Shown: piece by piece, positions 1-12,678 of the stretch
How positions within the stretch are numbered: position 1 is the stretch's first letter
Layout: each line of letters begins with the position of its first letter
Assembly: GCA_012845835.1 (NCBI GenBank)
Contig: JABAKD010000009.1
Coordinates: 7,281,413 to 7,345,412 of the forward strand
Reading direction: 5' to 3'
Source of the DNA: Undaria pinnatifida
Taxonomy: Eukaryota; Sar; Phaeophyceae; Laminariales; Alariaceae
Length of the DNA stretch: 64,000 bases
Translations under genes and position numbers: made by a program
The notes under the pieces: model-generated
Databases searched by the model: none
Seen by the model: the letters and a program-made list of their open reading frames with translations, nothing else
Told to the model about the DNA's origin: nothing

Positions 1-278
1 TAACGATTACACTTCCGTAGTATGCTACAACCCCGTTTCAAGGCACAACCCACTTGGAACTGGTGTGGGGCCGTTTTCGCAGTTGAAAAAAGGGTTCAAC
101 GTGAAACGTCAGGCTACGTGTCTGTATTCTGTTCCACCCCTATTTCCGCACGTTTCCGATATGCACAAAGCAGGTACGATTCAAGTCTACATTTGGAACT
201 CAAACGATAAGCACCTCCATTTCGAACACAGCAGGCACGACGTAGTCTACGTTATTAACTATATAGCACGATAAGCAC

Positions 279-859
279 CTCCTTTTCCGCGCGCTCCTGC
301 TGCTTGGTAACGATGTCCTCCGCGGAAGCCAAGAACCGCTTCGCCTTCTCCAGATACGGCTCGATTTCCGAATCCGACTCGTCATCATCTTCTCGTTGCT
401 CTTCATCAACCTCCATGTCCGTCCTCGCCCCACCCCCCGAACTTTCGCCAACCCCACTCCCACCACAACCCTTCCCCCCCACCGTTCCCTTCTTCTCCGC
501 GCGCCACTCCTCTGCCCCGCGCAACATACGGGCTACCATCTCCCCAAGGTCAGCCCGCAGGCCAGCCCAGTCCAGGAGCGGCTCGTACTCAAAGGTCAGC
601 TTCGCGCCTTCGCCAAGTCGACCCCCGTCCTGAGTAAGGGCCACCAGGGGCTCCACCTTGGGCTTCGGGGGGGCACCTTCCGACGGGGGCGTCTCCCCCT
701 CTCCCTTGGCAGCAGCGCCAGCAGCGAGGGTGGTCACGGTCGCGGTCGCAACAGAAGCCTCGGAACGGTCAGGGGTAGCTCCCAAAGAAGCGGCCGTGGC
801 GGACGCAGAAGCAGCAACAGCAGCAGTCATCGCGGCCTTCTTCCCGTGCGTGTCCTCCT

Positions 860-895
<36 letters not shown>

Positions 896-2087
896 GTTGC
901 TGGGGTGGAAGCTGTGGAAATTCCGGCGGAGCCCGCGGCGGCGGTGGAGATGTGATAGAGTCATTGTTAGTTGCTTTAGGAGCGCAGATCGATATCTTCG
1001 AAGTCGAAGTCGGTTTCGCCGATTTTAACGCCAGCCCGGTCGAAGTGGCGGGGGCGCCAGTGCTAGATGCATCAAGGGTCGCCCCACCGCTCTCTCCCAC
1101 AGCCTCAGTCATACACAAGTAGCTCCCCGGCAGGGGGAGGTAGTGCCCACTCACGAAGCGCTCCCTGATCTGGGGGAGGTTCATCGGCACCGCGCGGCGC
1201 GGCACGAGCTGGGTCTTCTTACACTGAGGCGAGGCCCCGTTCTCCGAAAGGCTAGTGGCGGCCAACGGCTGCTGCTGCTGCTGTTCAATACCCGTCAAAG
1301 CGCCCTGACATTTTCCCTGTTCCAAAACGCCCCGGCTTTTTCCCTGTTCCTGGACATCCATGAGGTTCACCGGCGGCGGCGGCCGCGGAGGCAAGGGTGG
1401 CGGACTGTCGGAGCGGGACCCCGAAGAACCTTTCCTGGCAGCCAGTGCTTCAGCTCCCTTCCTCGGCCGCTTGCGCGACGGCGTCCCCCGGCCCCCGCCC
1501 CCAACCCCGTCCCCCCCCGGCGGCTCGGTCGCAGGCGTCGGCCGTCTCCTATCGGCAGGGGTTTCCCATCCGCCAACCACCCCATCCGCCTTGCCCCCTT
1601 CCACCACAGGCGCACCACCAGCATCACCATCACCACCCCCATCACCATCGCTACTACCACCAGCACCGACAGCATGGGTCGGCGACGACGGCGTGGTCTG
1701 CCTATGCACCGGGCTCTTGCTGCGGGCGGGAGTAAGCCAGCCACGGGTGGCCGCCGGGGTACTGCTAGCGCCCAGCGTAGGGGAGGCGGAAGCTGCGGCC
1801 GCAGCGGGCGCATCAGCAGCCGCCGCCCCTACCACCGGCGGCGCAATCACCTCCGTGGCCTCCCCCTCCGCCCCCGAGTCGCCGCTGGACTCGTCTGATC
1901 CTCCCGAGCCTATAAGGTTGTCGATCGGATCGCCACCGTCGCGGAATAGGTCGTAAGAGTCCTCTTTCTCAATCCGAGCGATGACACGCTCCATGTCCTT
2001 CGCCTGTTGAGTTATGAACTTCGGCGTGCCCGGGGGGAGCTCCGGAAGCTCATGGGAGTTGGTCACCGTAACGGTCTTTTCCACCGT
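279..2087 (-). CDS. Long exon of a chromatin-reader-like protein with a bromodomain split by low-complexity insertions
   Basis: The frame is open for about 600 codons with no ATG at its start, so it is probably an internal exon. A good acceptor (CTAAACAG, preceded by a CCCT-repeat pyrimidine tract) gives a start at 2087. A GAG/GTGCTT donor gives an end at 279; otherwise the frame stops at 255. Counting from the GTG at 2084, residues 24-56 look like bromodomain helix Z (MERVIARIEKEDSYDLFRD). Residues 299-315 look like helix A and its turn (PMNLPQIRERFVSGHY), 506-527 like helix B (LRADLGEMVARMLRGAEEW) and 571-598 like helix C (YLEKAKRFLASAEDIV). They are separated by about 245, 190 and 45 residues rich in Ala, Ser, Gly, Pro and Gln, including a Gln run at 408-417. 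PSRKRPRKG at 202-210 could be a nuclear signal. An acetyl-lysine reader role is inferred. The gene continues off the left edge or ends at 255. Confidence 0.72.
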
Positions 2088-2121
2088 CTGTTTAGTTTTT
2101 TAATCCGGGGAGGGAGGGAAA

Positions 2122-2170
2122 TAGAGAGAGAGGGAGGGAGGGAGGGAGGGAGGGAGGGAGGGAGGGAGGG
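2122..2170. repeat. GGGA microsatellite acting as the pyrimidine tract of a splice acceptor
   Basis: About ten GGGA units on the plus strand read as CCCT on the coding minus strand. They lie 35-80 bases upstream of the inferred acceptor at 2088, with a branch-point-like CTAAAC between. Confidence 0.8.
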
Positions 2171-5100
2171 ACGCAAACCCAAGAAAAACACTTACCAGTA
2201 TTAGCAGTCGACGTAGAGTGGCATGTACGTTAAAAAGGGAACGGCACTCGCGAAACAGAGCATATCCAGCTAACCGTACAAGGGTACTGCATATACAACG
2301 CGCACGGATCCGCTCGGCGCATATGGCACGTACTAATTCGCCCGCACACACGTTGCTAGAGCGGGGCTAACATGCGTGCCATTTTCAAGAGGAACTGCTG
2401 TACAAGCGCCACGTCGCCCTTTTGGTATAACAAGAGAGTAGAGTAGAACCTACTGCTGTAAAACCATTCAAGAAAAGAAACGAACCAAAACCAAAACAAA
2501 ACAAAACAAAGGTCGAAAAATGAACCACTTACTATAGTTGACTTTACGCCGGCGGCTGGTGTTACTATGTGATACATGCGCCTTTCTACAGCCAAAACAA
2601 CTGAAACTGAAACTGAAACTGAAACAAAATAAAAACAAACAGATCATGTGTAATCAAACGGCGGTACCACATCGACGATGCCTATGCAAAAACTACACTA
2701 AAACTACACTGCCAGGCATACGAAAGATGAAAAAGGGAACTTGAACTCGTTTCTCGGGGACAAGTTACTTAAAATTGCAGTAAACGTGGGTCACCTCGGC
2801 AGCAGCAACATCATAACCTCAAACCTGGATCCAGATCGGAGCAAGCAGGTACGGATCTGGATCCAGTTTTGAGGTGATCATTTCGCTACTGCAAAAAAGG
2901 GCCCGGAAAACGAGTTCAAGCTTCAATTCTGAAGGGGTTGACCATTTTCCTACTGCAAAAGTGGCCCAACTCAAATTTCAAGTATGTTATCCCCGAAAAA
3001 CGTTTTTTCAGGTTCCAGTTCTGATTGGGCGGGCCAAACGCACAACCCGCTCAACACATGGAATCTGACTCCTAAGAGGCCCGACGGATAAAAAGGACGG
3101 CAGCTGCTGCAATGACATATACCACATGCTGGTACACATCATACGAAACATGAGGTAAAAGTTGAAACGCACAGACCACTGCAAGTATGATTCGTTCGTG
3201 TGTGTTTTTCACATCGATCCCTTCGAGACTTCAGAGGGGAAACGGGGTGGGGAAAAAAATGACAATTACAGCATTGGCCATACGAAGTATCCCTGGTTGC
3301 TGGGTGTCCCAACTGCAGTGCAAGGAGCTGTGCGACACGCGTGCAGCACGATAGTGCTCGTGCTGGAGGACGCCCTTAATAGCCGGTTCAAAGTTTTTTT
3401 CGTGTTGTTGGTCGATTTAACACAAAACTCTGCAAGAGTCGGGCCCGTCAGTTGTCGACCACACATCACAGGTATTGGTATCAGATGAACTGATTCATAA
3501 ATGCAGTATAACGAAAAATAAAATAAAAACTCCAGCCGTGAGATCGAAGATTTCGTCAAAACTCATCTTTGCAAGCTGTGCGTGGCACTCCGATCGCGCG
3601 TATTATGTACCAAACATATGTGTGTTTTTGACATCAAACTGGTGTTTCCACACATCGTATTATACATCCAGCTCAAACCCAGTGCCTGTGTCTCGTGCCT
3701 AGTGCCGATGCCTTCTAATAATGGCAATAGATAGAGACGAGCTCTATGGTCACAAACTATAAACCAGAGATACACATTGCAAACCCAGGTGATTAGGCCA
3801 TGCAATGCCGAACGCAATAAATACCGGGGCGGACCATACGCAAGTCAGCACACCAGACAACGCGCAACGAAGAAAAATAATACCAGGTGATTAAGAAAAA
3901 AAAGAAAAAAGAAAAAAAAGAAAGAAAAGAAAAAATAACACAGGGGGAAGGGAAGAGGTACCAAGGAGAACCATATACGGGGGGGTAGTTGCAGTTGATT
4001 AATTTGGCAAAAGAGGGATTCGATACGGGCCCCAATCAAAGATCGCAGGAAACAGCACATGCACCCGTTGACAGAGAGCAAATTTCCGATTAATTGCCTA
4101 GACGAACGCTAAAAACTACGAGGTTGTAGTGTGAACCACTCGGCCCTACACCCTTGACAGCCCACGTTTTCCCTTGCTTGACATGCCTCCGAACATCTTT
4201 GGTCCCAACAGCGCTTAAACGTTCCTTCGATTTAAACCGGAAAGTACAGTTAGTTGTGGTCCCTTACAGGGCGGTACCATGCCCGATGGTAATACCCGCC
4301 CTAAAAGTGGGACCCCCTAATCTTCCGGCATATTGATATATCTATAGGACGAGGTCGTGACAAGTGGCTTCTACCGCATTCTGTTGGGGGCCAGCATTGA
4401 AGGTTGCCGGACTGACGCGGGACCACGAACGACCCTGTACGAGTATCATGAAAGGCTCTGGCACCGACTAACCTCGTCAAACTGCTTCGGCGCCTTCACC
4501 GACCGTGCCCCGCGCAATGACCTCGTGGACGACCGGCTGTTGCGCCCTCTCCCTCCTCCCGGCCCTCCGCCCGAGTTCACCTCATATGGCTGAACAAACT
4601 GTTCGTTCATGCGTTCGTTCATTCGTTTGGGGCAGCACAGAGCGTACGTGGACACGTAAAGAACGGAGGGCGGGTTTTAGAGTCATGTCTGTACTCTTCA
4701 TCGTCAGCACCATTGTCCGTATGTTGTATATCTCGTCTATAACACGCGCGAGGCCGATGCATGGCTCAGATCGGTACTGTGGTACCTCTACGAGATGGTA
4801 CGGGAGGACAAATCGACCAGGATCGTTGGATGGTTTCGCTCGCGATCGGCGCTTGGCGGATTCGTAACAAGAGTACAAAAGAAGCTGTGCTGGAAGATTA
4901 ATACAGCGCTTGTGTTCGAAAAAGCAGCAAACACTCGTTTAACAGCAGTCTGAGTGCGTCGTGCAAGTGGCACCGTCACACTTTAATACGCGACAAGACG
5001 CGAATCCTCGGTGACACTCCATGTTCACACTACATACCAGCACTCCATATAAATGCAGCAGCAGTGCCAGGTATACCAGTATCAACACTGCATGCAACAC

Positions 5101-5591
5101 TTGAGCTTATAACTGCATCTGTTTCGGTTCTCAAATCACCGATGCAACAAGCCAAGAAATAAAAAGGGACAAAGGCAAGAAGGATGACAAGTGTCTACCC
5201 AGAACTAAAATGATATGGTACCTCGCACTATATACCTGGTACGAAATATTGATTAATATAGTACCCTGACGCAAGATCGAAACAAGGTAGCCGGAGCCGA
5301 CCCGGTAGCCTGGCACGGCAAATATCGCACGCCCCTCACGTAGATAAGACACCTCTTGCACATGTCTGCATCGGCGCGCGACAGGCTGGGGGCTACCTGG
5401 CAGGTGCAGTCTGCATTACCCGAGATCGCAAACGCAGAAGGAGCCGGTGGCGCCCTGTCTTTCCATCTTCTCGGCTGCCCAGAGCAGCTGGAGCTCGGGT
5501 AAGGCCCAGCTTTTGCCCTTACAGGAGGTACGACGGGGGACTCGTTGGGTAGGGAGGACAGGTTGCGTGATGGCCTAGCTGTTTTCGCTGG

Positions 5592-5961
5592 GGAGCATCT
5601 TCGGACGTCCGGCACATTGGCTTCGAGTACGCAGCACGCAAAGTGTGCGCTGGAACATGGCGGGTAGGTGGCAAGGTAGGAACCGAGGGGGGGGTTGCTC
5701 GTGCGCTCTCGCAACGACGTTTCAAAATATCAAAGTGCCACCCAGAGCAACTTTTAAAGTCAAGATCGGACGCGTGGGGAGCACCTTCGCACGTCCGGCA
5801 CACTGGATTCGAGTACGCAGCACGCTGAGTGTAAGATGGAAGATGGCGGGTAGGTGGCAAGGTAGGTACCAAGGGGGGGGGTGATCGTGCGCTCTCGCAA
5901 CTACGTGTCAAAATATCAAAGTGCCACTCAGAGCAACTTTTAAAGTCAAGGTCGGACGCGA
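5592..5961. repeat. Two-copy tandem repeat, 185-bp unit
   Basis: GGGGAGCATCTTCGGACGTC at 5592 recurs with small changes at 5777. The units share CAGCACGC, GGCGGGTAGGTGGCAAGGTA and CAAAATATCAAAGTGCCAC. Confidence 0.85.
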
Positions 5962-8900
5962 GGCCCCAAGATCACCATAATGTCAACTAACCAACTTGCA
6001 AAGTCAAGATCTCAAGATCGACGAGGAGGCACGAAGTAAATCCATATCGACAACTTGATCTTGGGAGTACGGGTTCAATGGCAGCGTCCGCGACGGAGTA
6101 TTAATAGTAGGTAAATATTGCTCCTACTGATGTCCAGGACGAGGGCATACTCGTGCTTTTAGGGACTTTTTCTAGCGTAAGAAAATGACGAACGGAAAGC
6201 GCGAAAGCGTGGGTTAGGCCATCTCTTGTAGTAGCGTATCCGAAACAGAAAATGAACGTTTTCGGATCGCAAATCCTGTTTGGCTATCTTATACCTGGTA
6301 GACCCGAAAATGGCGAATTTTCAGGCTTCCATTTTCGGATATCGTTTTCCGATCGGCCTCCAGCAGAAAAAGGGCGTCCATTTTCAGATGAAATCCCCAT
6401 CTCAAAACGGCATCTGGATATGATTTTACACATGTCATGGGAGGCAACAAGCTTGGTAAATCCTCGAAAACAGTATTAGTACTGCTGTTGTATTAATAGT
6501 ACAAGACACAAGACACGCGCATCGGAAACAACTATCTGTCTGCTGTGAGCACGCAACACGTCTCATAGGCGTACTTGTGCTGCTGCTGCTGCCGTGTCCC
6601 GCTATCCGCTGGCACACACCTCAGGCCTCACCACGTGCCGATGAGATCGGTGATGGTGACGACTACAAGAGCCTTGTCACTCTCGTCACAGTCGCGATTG
6701 CAGTATTCGCCAAACACAAGAGACATACACTGCTGCTACTCGTGTTTGTCGAGGACGAGGACAGACAGCCGTCGTCTGCGACATGTCGTTCATGCACGAG
6801 ATCGACGGGAGCGAGGGGGAAGACAGCCCTCCTCGCGTCAAGCGCACACGGCGTGTTTTTCCTCGCCCCATCTACAAAGCTTCGTCTGCGCGTGCGCTGA
6901 GATGCTCTGGTGCAGCGAACTTGTGCGAGTATGTACGTGGTCGAGCGATTGCCGTTGTTGATTATTTTCCGCGAGAACTTTGTTCAATAAAATAATCTGT
7001 AAATTCGGGTTTCAGTATAAGGGTCGTCGATCTGATTCTGCCCGTCTGATTCTGCCGTCCGAAATTCAAGCTCATTTTCTGTTTTGAATACGATCTTATA
7101 AGAGATGGCCTTGGCAAAATTAAAATCCGACGAAAATCGACGGGCATAAAAAGTTGTAAAGTGGGAATGCTGAACCCTATGCGTGATAAAAATGAATGCA
7201 AGTACCGGGGGCCAGAAGAGAAGACACCTCTGACCACGGCTTGTCCAGAAGGTCTTGAAACTCTATATCATACGACTTGAGCTGGAAATTAAAAAAAGGA
7301 AGAAAAAAAATGTGCCTTCCGTTATCAAGCACTCGGGGGGGAGGGGCGGGGGGTGTGACGTCAGGGTTATCGACCCCCGTGTACGCCACCGCCTATCACA
7401 ACAGCAAAACACAAAATGGTGCGCATGTACAAGTATTATCGGCCACATCGCCACCGTCGTCGAGGCTCCTTGAATCAAACCAAATCGTGGAGACGGGAAG
7501 CGAGAGATCCCACCAGGTCCGAGGTACCGCAGGTCACAGCCTCATATCTCACATAGCACGGCCGTACGCTAGAATACTAGAATCTTCCAGTCAGTGTCGA
7601 AAATCGCGCTCAAAAAAGTGCGACATGCCACCTGATACAGCAGCACTACTAGTTTACTCGTGTGTGCCCTTTTTCTCCCAATGCATCGCCTATATGCAGC
7701 ACATCGGTATGGTACTGGAGTATCTCTTGCATCGCAACTATCATCGTCGCGACATCTCGCGTACATCAGGACTAACAGTGATAGCCAGGCACCAAAAGCC
7801 GTGCTCGAGAAACTCAAGTCAAGAAAATGAACAACACCAGGCGCTCATGTATAATACAACAGCGCACAGGAAACGGTTGCTCGATGAATGTGTGTATCCC
7901 AGGCGTTTCGTTTACTGCGATCGAACATCGCGACTCATTGCGATGTGGGCCCACAACAACATACCCGGTATGTATGTCAGGTGATGCATTATACCAGGTA
8001 CTACTGTACAGGAAGAGCTACTACTGCTGTTGAGCGTAAGCGGAAGACGTCTGCAGATGGCATGTGGAGAAACGGGGACATTTGAGACATGGGGCATAGG
8101 GCACGAGACCCACGATGCGTTGAGCGTATGTCAGTCTAATAAAGCGTCAGTTGACCGAAAATTAACGTTATCCAAAGATGATAGGTAGCAAGGGGCGCAT
8201 TGATAAATGGTTGGTCAATAAGCAAAGCAAACAAGTCAGATACAGCACATGCATAAATATCTTGGTCCTCGCACGAGAGCAACCGAAGGGTCCGATTTAG
8301 ACAGGTTTTGAGCCGTCTTCGAGATAACTCGAGCTAAGGTCCACCTCTCGGGGCGCTGTTCCCTGGACGTGCCTCAACTTGCTCGCCCCTCTCGACTCTG
8401 CCGGAGGCGGCCTCGGCCGCTCTCGCTTCGTGTCGTAACAGCTCTCGCAAAATCTTGTTTCTTGCCAAATTTCCGTTGCAACAAAACAAGTGCGTAGTCG
8501 CAGGTATAGCGCAACATTTTTTTGCCTGTAGTAATCGCATAACAGTAGCTTGAGGGGTAACCCGGAACGATTGTTAATCGTTAGCCGCGAGTCTCGGTGA
8601 AATACTCTTTTTTCAAGTGAGTGTCTTTGTTTTCTTCCCTCTGGGTTCGAGCCTGGGTGTGTACATTGTCCGAGGCCCTTTTTCTTTTACTTTTCTTTCT
8701 TCCCTCTTCTTTTGGTTATTTATGTACCGGGTCAAAGCAAGGCGAAAATATTATTGTGAACGTAACTACACTGGAAATAAATGCTGCTCGCTGTTGTCGA
8801 ACTGTCGCAGCTGCCGCTCCTGCTGTTGTTGAAATTACACGTACATAACACGAGTTGTGCGGCGGCTGTTGCTGCTGTTGATCGTCATCGTTTGTCGAAT

Positions 8901-9514
8901 GACGCAATTCGTTGCCGTGGTTAATACCATTGCACCTGATTCCAGTGTTTCTTTCTCGTTATTCACACGCGATTTGTTATTAATGTACCTTTTGGCAGTT
9001 CTGTCGCATGGACAGCCTCGATTTACCTATAATCCTACACTCAAAATACATGACATGCATCCTCGAAAATTACGGGCAAGCGCGGAGCCAAGGCAGGCAG
9101 CAACCCGTCGCAGCGAAGCCCCCCTGGTACCTGGTTATACACAGTATCATGTAATATATTTAGTCTAGAGATTTTCAAAACAAATGAATAATTTTCAAGG
9201 GGGTTTGAAATTAATTAATTTTGCAAAAGAGGGCCGCCATGTGTCGCGATCGGAGCCATCGGAGGGCATTTTCTCGACCTCAGCTTTACCATACCGCTGT
9301 TGCATAATGTAATCAGTAGGATCAGTGCTTTAAATAGTTCAAAACAAGCGCGATGCGCAGGCAACGCTATGTACTATTAATAGCTTATGCATGCCAGGTA
9401 TCGCAACAGGTATGATTCTGATAAAGGTAAACGACTGCTGCAGACGATATTTTGCTATCCGGTAGATACTATATAGCTAGACTAAAGGGTAAAAACTAAC
9501 AAATCGTATACCCG

Positions 9515-10870
9515 CAGGACAGATTAGCTCACCCTACGCTCGGAGCTACTCGTAGCTCATTTCGGGTACACCAATACATATCTGAAACAGTCACATGAAT
9601 TATCACATGTTTGCATGGTGTAGAACTCCTATTTACCGTAGATAGTTTTCCTACACACTGTTGCCGGCGGTGGGTTATGGAGACAGATACAGTAGCCTTT
9701 CCACATATTCATGTATATCCCGCCGGTGAGCTGTGAAAGCTATAAAAATACGTACGTGAGCTACTCGTGAATATTTTAGCGGTTCCGCCCTGTGACATAT
9801 CGTCCACAAATAGGACAGGTTAACTCACCCTAGCCCGGAGCTAGCTCATTTCGGGGAAGATCGATCAGTATCTGAAAGAGCTACATGAGCTGTCACATGT
9901 TTGCCGCGTGCGAGCTACTATCAGATAACTCTTGTCCACAAACTTGCCCATGGAAATATACACTCGACGTATATAGAATTTGTGAAAAAAATCGAAGTAC
10001 ATCTTCCCCGTGAGCTGTAAGAGCTATCTGGTACAAAAGCTATACCACATGCTTGCCTGCTGTGAAGTCCTATGATATACCTAGTAAATATTACCGTATA
10101 CGACGGTGCATCCAACACCCTCGGTGATAACATTTGGGGTCCAAAAATATCACCTGGTGTGGCTTATACTCCAGGTGTGTGGTAAACAACGTCTCTCGGT
10201 GACAAATTAGGTGGCCGTTGGAAATTAGTGAAGCCCATTACCGAGCGAGAACATTCTGCAAGGGGTGTCATAACTGTGGTTACCAAGGACTGCCACACCG
10301 CCAGCACAGTGAAGAGTCGCGCGACTGCCCCTGCCGACCCCGAGCCCTCCAAAAGTATTGGGATTAGGGTTAGGATTATGTACAGGGTCGTGTTGGTCTG
10401 GGCCGACGTGCAAGACTGAAAATGACCACAAACGCCTGGTGGGAAGGTTGCTGCCGTACCTGTCCTGCACTTTGGTCGAGCAGATATCTTGAGGGAGTCA
10501 TACCAATTACGAGGCATGACACCGCCGGGGCTGGGATACACAATATATCCGGGAAATAAACCAAGTGGTTGTTTTGGGATTTGAAACATTCCATCACCCG
10601 AGATACTCAGGGGCATGACATACATCCCGGACGGTATACATCGTTACATACGGAAAATTGGAGCGGTACTGGTACCTCTTCTTTACACATGGTTGCCCTT
10701 GGTGAGCGATGGACATAGCTCGTCTTCACATATTTCCCGTGCGGTTGTGAGTAGCAAGAGCTACATGAGCTGTGGCATGTTTGTCGGGTGTGAGCTACGT
10801 ACCAGATATAATACGGTATTACCTGGTAGATGGTGGCTTTTCTACACAAGTTTGTCTGGGGTGGTCTACG
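9515..10870. repeat. Cluster of diverged repeats with GAGCTACATGAGCTGT
   Basis: Three better copies start near 9520, 9822 and 10710. Each runs from GACAG..TAGCTC through a CACATGTTTG core to a TGAGCTAC-type end, with scraps between. Confidence 0.6.
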
Positions 10871-12510
10871 GGGGACAAGTGAGGTACCAAGCTCATCACG
10901 TCTTACGTGTGAAAAAGTACAGAGTACCGGTAGATTTAAGCTGCTGCTGCTACTGCTGCTGGCTGTGTTACACATATCCGACAGATCAGATCCCATTCCA
11001 TGGCCTCTGTCTTTCAGGGTAGATAGACACCTGAACCACATCATCTGCATATCCTATAGATCATGTTGCCCGGTGAGAGCCGGTAATCTGAAGGACCTGT
11101 TAACAGCACGTATTCCCTGAGTAGGATACCAATTACGCAGATCCTGCACATAATACCTACTTGTATCATAACGACAGATGTACGATTTACGATAGTAATA
11201 GATTATCTAGATCATGAGCTGTCCGATGTGAGCTGTTGCGCATTACTTTACTCGTACAGCAGCGTAGGATGCGCAAGATACGAGCGACGGTAAAGGGATA
11301 TTCGTATTATAGATTCGAGCGAGTCCACTGCAGCATGAACGTTCCGCAGACGAAACCGAAATAGTGAGAAACATCTACCGCGTACCAGGCACACAACAAT
11401 GTTGATGTTACATGTTGCCGTATGCACAGCAGAGCTCTCTTGCGGGAGTACGGCTAATGGAGAGGAGAGGAGAGGTTCAGGTGCTTGGTTGGACAATTAC
11501 GATAAAAAGAGAGGAGGAAGAGAGGTTCCAGTTCGAGCCGCCGCTACGTACTGCGAGTGTACTGCTAACTGTGCTCGTACTTGGTGACCAATAACGAATG
11601 CCGCCCCAACCTGCACCAACACTAACTTATGAAGCAGAAAAAAAAAGACGGAAGACCAATAACGAATGCCGCCCCAGCCTGCAGACGGAAAACAACATAT
11701 CAAAACAAAGAATTGAAAATGAAATTGATTTATAAAAACAGAGATTGGGCAAGATTCGGCAGCAGGATCTGCAGGATCTCGCGATTTGGCGCTGTTTTCA
11801 TGATGTTTAAAAAAACGTGAGGTGGGAGTGTGGCGCGTGTCTTGGTTTAAAGTTTAGTGGGAGGGAAAGGGCTTGCGGGGTCGCAGGCGACGGACGATCG
11901 CGTGATTAGATCCGAAGCAGTGTCGGCAGCCGAGAAATTTTGAGGAAGAGCGAGAGTCCCTCTCGGAGATGGTACCTACTGCGCTGGTCGGGGATCGAGC
12001 GAGGCCGAGAGCCGAAGACACACAAGGCTGGATGTCGTGGGAGTTGCAAAAAATACAAAAAATTGAAATATGCTGCACTCTGACACGGACAAGACAATTT
12101 TGAAAATCTTGCCACCCATCGGCTCGTGGTGTAATCCACGGAGTCGGAGCCTGCGTGGAGTTCAATGGTAATCAGCCCACGGTAGTCGTGGTTCGTTTCA
12201 GGGAAAGAGCTTCGGATCCCCTACCCCTGGCGGAGCTGACTCGGTCATGGGACGAGGCAGAGGGTTGGGCTCTCTTTGCTGTTTTGGCGCGATTTCGTTT
12301 TTCACTGATCCTCTCGAGGAAAAAACAAAATCAACATTTTCTCAATCACTTTCAACGATTTGGAGGGAGACGCAACTAAACGATGATGGTGAGGTGAGAT
12401 GGTATCATATCTGGCAGGCGACAACCGCAGCGCAGCGCTCGGTAAAAACAAACAGCAGTACCCGCAGCGGCAACAACAGTAGCAACAGCAGTGACGCTTA
12501 GTGGACTGAC

Positions 12511-12678
12511 CTTCACGTCCACGGAAGACTCCTTCTCGTTCCCGAGAACATAGGCAACCGCGACGGTGCTGTCGGAGTTAATCTTGAAAACTCTCGCCAC
12601 TCCTCCTTCTTTGTTGACCCCAGGCCATTGCCTTTGTAGGACTTTGACGAGCTGGCCTTCCACGAACGGATTGACCAT
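12511..12678 (-). CDS. Probable first exon of the chromatin-reader-like gene; Tudor/chromo-barrel-like segment
   Basis: The first ATG in this frame is at 12678, and the 56 codons end at a good donor (GTGAAG/GTCAGT). The peptide starts MVNPFVEGQLVKVLQRQWPG and goes on with GGVARVFKI and VAVAYVLGNEKE. That is the pattern of small beta-barrels (glycine-valine turn, WPG, aromatic near the end) found beside PHD and bromodomains in stramenopile chromatin proteins. It ends in phase 0, and the long exon at 2087 begins in phase 0, so a direct join across a 10.4-kb intron keeps frame and gives VDVK-TVEKTVT. The join is an inference; small exons in between cannot be excluded. The frame stays open upstream of the ATG without another methionine. 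It lies head to head with CFAP300. Confidence 0.6.

Larger units (their letters stand above)
2088..12510 (-). other. Presumed 10.4-kb intron of the chromatin-reader-like gene
   Basis: No convincing exon was seen on either strand. The stretch holds the CCCT microsatellite next to the acceptor, dispersed-repeat fragments (3538-3605 and 7170-7260), a 185-bp tandem duplication (5592-5961), a diverged repeat cluster (9515-10870) and short ACTGAA repeats near 2600. The longest open frame (7277-7984, plus) has no recognisable domain and overlaps repeat sequence, so it is not called. Confidence 0.5.

Noticed and set aside
396..1898. Plus-strand open frames of 110-250 codons opposite the long minus-strand exon
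   Set aside because: They are shadows of the GC-rich low-complexity exon; the minus frame carries the recognisable segments.
7277..7984. 235-codon plus-strand open frame
   Set aside because: No domain or signal is recognisable, it starts in repeat sequence, and the base composition resembles the surrounding intron.
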